Assembly: GCA_030248225.1 (NCBI GenBank)
Contig: JASANE010018648.1
Span: 1-64,000 of the forward strand
Direction of reading: 5' to 3'
DNA: 64,000 nt
DNA from: Trileptium ribeirensis
Lineage: Eukaryota > Nematoda > Enoplea > Enoplida > Thoracostomopsidae
Shown: piece by piece, positions 32,601-41,600 of the stretch
Layout of the letters: the number at the start of each line of letters is the position of its first letter
Numbering within the stretch: the first letter of the stretch is position 1
Program-made: the position numbers and the translations under genes
The notes under the pieces: model-generated
Database searches by the model: none
What the model saw: only the letters and a program-made list of their open reading frames with translations
What the model was told of the DNA's origin: nothing

Positions 32601-35600
32601 TCAGGTTAACCTATATAAATTGTGTGGCTATACGTTACAATTGTGCAAATTTTATGCCAACTTAAGGGCATGGGGCAGGGCTTAAAATCGCATTCAGCTA
32701 AATGAAAAGTTATCTGGGACTAAACCTATCAATGACGATGCCTTGTAGGTCATCGGCACTATCCTAAAAATACTTAAGCTTTTGCTATTTCAACTTAAAA
32801 CGGCTCTGGAAAAGAGCTCTGTTTGTTACTAAATTTTTTTATTCAGTTCCTACCTATCCAAAGTGTCCGGGAACGTCGGATCTACCGGTCAGTATAATCG
32901 TACGATGTTTTCCTATTGAATTTAACTCGGTTTATATCCTTAAGCTACTCAGTTTTCCCGGTTCCAACCAAGGTCCTTAGCCCAATCCATCGAAATGGAG
33001 GGGCAGACATATAAATTTGAATTTCTCAATTATTTGCAGCCTTTCTCCATGAAACTTTCCACGGGGTCTGGGTTCGATCTAACTGTTCGTTTTATTAGGA
33101 CCGGGTCAACGGTCCTCACAATAATTAGTCCTTCGGACCGGGACCCGCGCTAAATTTTTTACACCAAAAAGTTTGCCACTGCCATCAAATTTACCAACTC
33201 ATATAAATTTAATATTTCTATCGAGGCAGCAGCATGTCGGAGTTTCGCGACTCCGTTAGCATTCGTGCTGCACTGATGACTGCTATATGTACAGAGGAAA
33301 AACGAAATATAGAGCTGAAAGCTCAGAAAATACGTGCTAAAGGTAAACCAAAACCTACTATGAAAACACTCATGTATACGAAAGAAATCTGTGAAATTTG
33401 TGTAGGCCTTGAGCGGCTTTTGCGCCGCTCTGGTCCGCATTTTTCATAATTTTTGAACGGGCCACGGTTTTGTCGGGCTTGATCGCGCAAATGGAAGGCC
33501 TAACGTGCCTCTATTTGTAAAACAAAAATCATTTAAATTCTGAAGGGAATTTTGAACTATAGACGTTTAAAGTTTTAGGCGGCAGCGGACCCCAATCGGG
33601 TCGCCGGGCAAATGAACCCGGTCGGGTTTGTCCGATCTTACGATATTATTCGAAAGTCCTAACACGATTCTATATTCTAACAAATTTTAAACAAAATTCA
33701 TGGAGGGAATGTCAAAATATTTTAAATTTACGTTTCCGATGGGGGCAAGCCCCTTCAGGGTCGTCGGGTTTGTGATTCCGTCGGGTCTTCAAAGCTTTTA
33801 TGAACCTAATCAATAGCTGGCATCCTTACAAAGATCCGAGTAAGATTTCAGTCAAATTCCTGGAGTAATTCTAGAGATATGACGGATTTATACCCAGAGT
33901 GAGTTATCGCACTCTAGACATTAGATTAACAAATTCGGTTGCGGGTCGAGTACATTTCAGGCTCGATTTTAGAAGCGTAGGTTGTTACTAACCCCCTAAC
34001 AAAATCTCAGCAAAACTGCTAGAAGGAACAGTGTGCCAGGTAAATTTTATCGATTACGAGTAACTATTAATAATTATTATGATCACGATTTTGTAACGAT
34101 ATCTTCTCATAAGTTATGGGCCGGAGCCGCAACTTTCAATTCCGAATCGACGTTTTAAAACTCATTTTATTTTTTTATAAATCTCCAGTGTTCATAATAA
34201 CATTGAACACTGGGAATTTTGATATTTTGTTTTTTGTACTTATATTTTTCGACAATTTTACTTATTTGCTGTTCGCTATACGGCGAATAGCCATCATTTC
34301 TGTGGTCCTCATGTGTGAGGACGGTCGTGACGGGTTTCCGTGACGGCCGCTCTTTCTACTAAAATCGGGGCGAATTTCACGGTCCTACTACGCGGGGTAT
34401 GGCTTTTCCTATGTATCGGGGTGTTCGGGGAGTCGCACCGTCCTACTTATTCGCAGATCGGGTATGACAACAGCTCGCCAGACCCGAACGTTCCTACCTA
34501 TAAAAACTACTAGTAAATATGTGTAAAATCGCTAACTTTCCTCTAAAAATCGACCTAATCAGGGATGAGTTACTTACGTACATACACACCTCAATAATCA
34601 TAAGTATAAAAAGTACAACAAAATATGACAATAGTCATAGATATAGCATGAAAATACAATGGATTTACACACAGATATGTGCCTTTATGGCCATAATCAA
34701 CAAAACGAACTTGGTATAAATATGGTACGATGAATATATATCTACTGTTACAACCATACACATACGATTACGGGTACAAATCGGATATACGGGATCAGTA
34801 TAACCAAATTATCAATTCAAGCATGTATGTACAAGAACAACGGTACAAATGGGTACATAAAAATCGAAAATGGTCGTGGTTATAATATACAAATCAAGTA
34901 CGCGAAGGGTGCCTTTGTGGCAAACAAACGGAATGGTACAAATAATAACAATACTATTCAAATCAAATACGCCAATGAGTGCCTTTATGGCAATACAAAC
35001 GGTATATGATTCGACAAATAACAGTAATGATAACGCAACAATTATCCATTTCTGAAATAGTAATAATATACCCATTATGATCACTAAAACGTCCGCGGTG
35101 CAGGCCGAAATACTGGAAATACATATTGTTACATAGCGAGACTATCGGACCTAGCGATTCCTGATCTGCGATTGACATAGCGATAATCAAATCAGTTCCA
35201 ATTACATATATATACGGGGGCCGGGACGTGGCTTCGCCTTCCTGCAGCCATAGTCATTGGGGATCCAATTTTGGGAAACTTAAGTAACTCAGATTCGCAA
35301 ATGTTGTCCATTAGCGTACGGCCAGGATTAATCTATCTCGTAATGATCCAGCATGGATCTGTTACACATGTGTAAAGCGCCGTTGCACTGCTGCATTCGT
35401 ACTTCCAAAACACTATGCTCATACGACTCCGGCTAACGTAACCTAAGGGTGGACCTAATGGATTCGTTTTTCTCGGTCAGTCACAGGAAGCTACGGAGGT
35501 TAGCATGCCTGAGGACGCCTCACAGGATGTGATCTGATCCTGCCGGGTGCGTTGCATACGTAGTACTACCTTTGAGGTTTCCAGGTATGTTGGCTTCGTC

Positions 35601-38600
35601 ACCTGCTCACAGGCTAAATAGACCGTACCGTTATTTCCTATTCTAGTTCCACCTGGAAGTGTCGATCGAACGCTAGGTTATTTAAAGCGAGTGGGCCCAC
35701 TAGGGTCCGACAATCCCTAGACGCTTAACGTCGGATTTTGACCGTTTGAGTGAACTTTGATAATTGGTTGCCTGGCGGCCTTCTAGTCTTAATCGACTGT
35801 GGCGGGGAATTTTTTGGGAAAACTAATCAATTTCCCACGATTCGTATCTACACATCGAATAATCTGCGAACCACACTACGATTTTCGAACTCTTCGAAGT
35901 CAAGTCTAAACGCAGGTCGTCGACTGGATTGACGATTTAAAACCCCTTTCGTACATATTGCTACACGAGGCATTAACAACGCGAGAATACAAATGACTTC
36001 CAATACTGTTTATTGATGAGGTAATGGAGTACGCATTCGGACAAATAAATAAAGCAACACCGTTATGCAATTTACAGCATAAACATATGTTCCTAAAGGC
36101 ACACGACGGATATGTAACAGTTATCATACGCGGATAATACGACATAAATTCAACTAAACGGGCTAGAGTAATCGCTTTTTTAAGTTCACAGCCGTATGTT
36201 CACTTAATGTCCTCAATTCTTGTGGGTACTTTGACGACCGCTAGGCTTACTTTAATACGTGGAATTCGGGGAAAGCGGGCAAAAAGCGAATCGCGCGCCG
36301 TAGTTGACCGGGCACCAAGGGAAAACTAGTAACGACCGCATCGAATCATAAAGGCGGTTGGCCTGTTCAGGTAAGCTGAATGCGGCTAACAAGCATACGT
36401 AACAGCTGGGGAGATATGCTCCATTGGATCGGGGTGTGACTCTGCTACACTGACCCTATTCTACGCGAAAAGTGGTATGACAAAGCATACATAATACAAC
36501 TACATATGTAAATATAGTTATGTAGCAGGGAATAACAGGAACCAGCAACCGTAACCGTCCATTTAAACCAGATCCGGAACCTGGTCTTCGAAACTTATAT
36601 AGTAAAACGCATGTAGGGAGAATGAAGGTACAGTAGATTTAAAATGTATTAAAACAACTTTTATATTAAACTTAATGTATTTCAATGGCACTATTACCTT
36701 TCTGAAACTTTAAAGAGGCCGAGGAAGCTAATAATGTTTATTTATCGACAGATATGTCGGTTTTATGACACCCAGTGCAAAATATTCCTTCCACTATACA
36801 CCCTTGCGTATACTGCGTCAAACTGAATGTGCTTACAACGCATGGAACGTAGAATAAACACTTTCGCAGTGTCTCCAGTCGCCTCTTTTTACTATACATA
36901 CATATTGTTCCTTAGGAATCTTGAAATTATTAGTTTATATGGTTATAAGAGAAAATAATAGAAGGTAATTTTCTGATCAGTGGTCAGAGGCACTGTTTAG
37001 GCTAGCGTTGGGCAACCAGTGCCCGTCAGTTACGTATGTGATAATGATGATAAATTGCTAATCAGAAAGCTATAAATGAGACAAACTGTGATACTGTTCG
37101 CATCGGTTCAATAAATACAGTTCATTGCCAAAAATGCAGTTTCTAGCTGGGTTACAGATAACGTTACTTTATTTCAATGTAGATTGATTTACAAACTTTG
37201 CAAACGCAGTGTCTGGTGCTTGACGCAAATTATGTTAGCCAAGCTTACGCTAAGTACTTCTACGTAAGCTATAATATGTTACTGAGTTGGACCGGTTGCA
37301 TTCGACATAAACCCGCAGACTTCTGAACGTGCGAAATAGCTGCTACAAAAATCGACCTGGCGTTGTTTTGTTAATAAATTCCTGCAGGTTAAGATGAAAA
37401 ATTCCTACTAAACTTATGCGCCCTACTTACGTTTCACACCGCAAATTGCTGAATTAATCTTTTCTTTTGCTTGGTTGTATTGGAATTTGGTCATTGTATA
37501 CATATATTACATATGTTTAGAAAATCAAGATTTGAATGAAAATTTTAATCACAGATGAAGCAAAAATGTGGAATATTTCAAACAAAATTTTGAAACCGGA
37601 ATTCGTGTTCCGATATGGTTTTTGCCCTTTTCTGGAACCGCAACCAGAACAAGATCTTCATCGGAACCGGAGTTCCGATTACTCACTTTTGTGTAACGGA
37701 TCATAATTATAATGGCATCATACAACAATGTTACAATACAATGACAAGGTACGACTCTTCGACAGTGCGACTTATTTGAATGACATGACAGTAAGTTTCT
37801 GGTTCGATTATAGCCTAACCTCCTAAGGAGTTGTACCTGAGTTTGCTGGTGTGAAACTTAAATCCAGGTAAACCGGTTCGACTGTTAAACTGGTAAGCCG
37901 TCGGGTTGGGATTTCGTGCTCCCGAGTGTAGAATTGCTATACATGCAAGTATATACATGCGCAATCCTTCAGGGAAGTTTTGAACGACAAACTTTGTTTT
38001 AGCGATCCCTTTAACAATCTGGGAGAGCAAATTGGTGAACCGTACTTCATGGTTGGACGTACAAAACATTTGTACGTGTTCAACTGAAAATCGCGTTCTC
38101 GAAACTTGAAAGTATGGAAAATGTTAGAAACCATATACGGGTCGTGACGTATTTGGTCCGTCCTATGTGTGGTTTATTAAGCCTACTATTGTTTTACTTA
38201 ACTGTTTCTCACTTGAAAATGAGGAAGTTTACGGTTGGGCTCGCGAGCGGGCCATTGTCGAAATAGTAAACCATTCTGGGGCTATCTCTAATATCTACGA
38301 GCTCATCCAGGTTAAAAGACGTAACCTACTTAGCTAATTGTCAGTAATTTATATATATGTTTATATTCTCAAGGGAAATAGTTTTTATTGTGAGTCACTC
38401 GTCATCGCTGCGAAGCAGTGGTACTAGTGTAGTGCTCCGCTCAGGTTTAAGTTTATTATTATTAAATCTGTTATATTATTTTCTGGGTTTCGATCTAATA
38501 TTGTAATGTGTTAATACTACGAATATAAAAAACTTTCGAGGCTTTGCAAAAATAACGAGTTTATTCGTTCGAACGTATCTGTGGCTATAAAAGTCACTTG

Positions 38601-41600
38601 CTTGCAGTGATACCGCTCGCTGCACAATTCTGGGTTGACCCACCTTTTAGTAGTATAGATATCTCGATGCTGTTTCGTTCGAAAGACGATATTTTTGGCT
38701 AGCACTGTTCGTTTTATGTTTACTAGTTGCAGGTGAAGCGCGCAGATAACAGAATTATAACCGGACACACGTGGCGTCAAGGATTTTTTGCGTATTCCGA
38801 TATTGAAATGACTATTCCGCGTTTTGAGTAAGTCCAAACATTCCTTTTTAACATTTTGATAGAATCTGTTCGAAATCTTTGGTTGGCAGAATGGTCAAAA
38901 TGTGACCATATATTTGACGGAATGAATTTGGCATCCGTGTATTTGAAATTTATGGTCTTTAGCAACAAATTTGGAGTTATGTTTGAGTAAACTTAAGTTG
39001 CACCCCTTACCATCCAGTTTTACCAAAATCAATTGGTATTCAGTTGTTCACTGAACACAAATTACAGAAATTAGTCCGTTTCATATTTCATACATTATAA
39101 TTTGAAAATGTTAGCGAACACATTGGTGTTAAAATACAGGGGCCGAATTGCTTTCGCTGATGGCGTTATGGAACAGAAATACGTCGAAATCTGATACGGC
39201 TGTTGAAATTCGAGTTTTGTTCTCTAACAACGTTTTGTACATGGTGTTAAAACAGGATGGTTGGGGGCGCATCTTAAGTTTACTCTTGCATTATTAAAAC
39301 ATGTGATATTTGTTCTCTAACATCATCTCGCAGCAATACATTATTTTTTATCTGAAATTGAAATTTTAGCTCTTCTCCATGGAAAAAGTGGAAAATCGAT
39401 ATACTATAACAGTATAACTGCAGTGAAAACAGTGTGTTTGAACAACTGAATAAGGTAGACTTTGAGTTAAAAAAGTTCAAAATTACAGTTTGAAAATTTG
39501 TAGCTATGTAATATGACATAACGGGTTAGTCGATGTTTATTGTAAATACATTTTGATAGACATAGCATGAATACTGCTTTATATACTAAATTTTAGACTC
39601 CAATTATTATTTTTAGTATATCGTGCAATTTATATTTAGTCGTGATACTCGTTGTATAATTCAGTGGCGTTTTTTACTACACATAGGTATATTAATTGAA
39701 ATGGAGTAGATGAAAAGATGTTACATAATATTGTATCTCTGAATCACACATAACTCGTCAATGATTTTTTTATTTTAACAAACATTTTACTGATAATTCT
39801 ATGTAATAGAACTATTATTGGTTTTGTTTCTCTAATGATCTCTTGTTCGAAACATTGCAAAACAGACAAATTAGCACTTTGTTAACTTGGCTATGCGACC
39901 TGCCTTATATTTAAGTTAAAACTGCGTGCAAAGTCATTTCAATACCAGCAGCAACTTCATTAAATGTCAGTTTTCCAAACTAATAATTTTGACTAACTAT
40001 TAGTCGAACGTAAGAAACGGTCCCCGAGAAATGAAATTTAATAAATAAGTTTCAATCTCGACTTGATTGGTAGGTGTATTTACCTCAGTAGACGTGTTCA
40101 CTTTAATGTTTTAAGTATTCAATGTCATAACATCTCTCAAACTTCAGTTGAATTAAAGTGTCAATGGGTATTCTATGTAGCCAGTTTTGTGCTTTTAATT
40201 TATTTATGCGAGAAGAGTTAAAGTAGATGGATCTGCCTTCAGTAGATGGAAGCCCTTTAGACATCTAGCATTCCATATATTATTTACGTTGCATCTTATG
40301 CCGAGCGATTTCCAAACTCCAAATATAATCGCAAATCTACATGTTTTACGAAAATAAGTGCTAAGCTTGAGACGTTTACGTCTATTGGGGAATTCGACGT
40401 GGAAGAAGCTTGCATTGTGGTTCACAATATAAGTGGAAATAGCTTTAACATCGCATTGTGTGAATTGATAGTGGGCTACAGGGGCCTCACGTAGTTTCGT
40501 GTCTGATTGTAACAATTTTAAAGTTTGTGGTGGGCATGTCACTGTGTTTGTGAAAATGACGAACAGTTTTCAATTTAATTTTTTTTAAAATAACGGTTTC
40601 TACGTTTTTGACTGAGTGAAGATTTTTGGACTGTCTGCGCAAGTTACTAGTATTAAGTTTTACTGTGTCTTTAACAAGTTACATATCATTTTATAAGCTT
40701 GATCGATCCCGGATGTTAAATCATCTGATCTTCTTATCGTTTGAAAACCAGACAAAATTCCGGTCCAAAACCATACGATGAACCTCAGTAGGACGATCAG
40801 AATTATTAATAGTGCGTAGGATGTTGGGATCAATACATATATATACTTTCAGTAAGTTAGTAGTAAAGGTTGAGCATACGAAGTCGAATTACTTTTCATA
40901 TAGAATTAATTAATTTAATTGAGGACCACACGTTCCTGGGCTGAAAATTTTGCCGGGGGTGCATGAACACGGGGCACCCCTGGTTCCGAAACGGGGGGCG
41001 CCCGTTGTTGCCAGGGGGCATTTTTCCAAGAGAAAAACGGTTAAAAATCGTGTCAGAAACACTGCCAAAATGGTTTTGATGGAGAGAAAAAGTGGTTTTG
41101 AAGCAAATTTTGACAAAATTTGCGAAATTTTTGGCTTCAGAACACAATTTTAGTACAAATTTTGATAAAATTTTATGTACTTTGGACCGATTGGAAACAA
41201 AAAAATTTCCGAAGAGGCGGTGAAGCGGGTGGAGCCCAAAATTTTGCCAGGGGGCATGAACCGGGGGGCACCTGTTCTAAACCAGACTGAACCGAAAAAA
41301 CCAGAGCCCCCACCCCCTCCAATTTGGAGAGCCCAGCTCTCACCCACCAGCATGCTTTATACCTGCAGCTGAAAGCAAATTTTGAATGCCTAAGAATTAA
41401 GTTATCGTACATTAAAAATTTATAATTCCAATTTACAAGCTTTTCACTTGCAATATTAGCAGCGTAGCATAGATCCGCACAAAGTGAAACACGAACTGCT
41501 AATCAAACGATGTCAGAGTAACGGAAGTGAGAGAACTTTCGGAAAATTAAAGTTCTGGCTACTAAAGTACAGTACGTGCCAGAAATGACCGTCACTTTGC

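Larger units (their letters stand above)
31561..35374. other. Intron 4, decayed repeat-derived sequence
   Basis: No coding exon found. Blocks of higher GC alternate with A/T-rich stretches. Hairpin-like GGTCCTCAC-AATAATTA-GTCCTTCGGACC lies at about 33,111-33,142. The motif (C/T)GGTCCTAC or TTCCTAC recurs at 34,381-34,496. A 71-codon frame and a ~69-bp repeat are listed separately. Confidence 0.35.

Noticed and set aside
36526..36580. Possible missing GDE1-like exon (AG ... NRNRPFKPDPEP ... GT)
   Set aside because: Phases fit and it contains R-P, but the rest does not resemble the family, and the sequence lies inside the repeat D neighbourhood.
39871..39915. Possible missing GDE1-like exon (AG ... 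NLAMRPALYL ... GT)
   Set aside because: Phases fit and M-R-P is suggestive, but it is about seven residues too short before R-P and the donor AAGTTAAA is poor. Likely chance.
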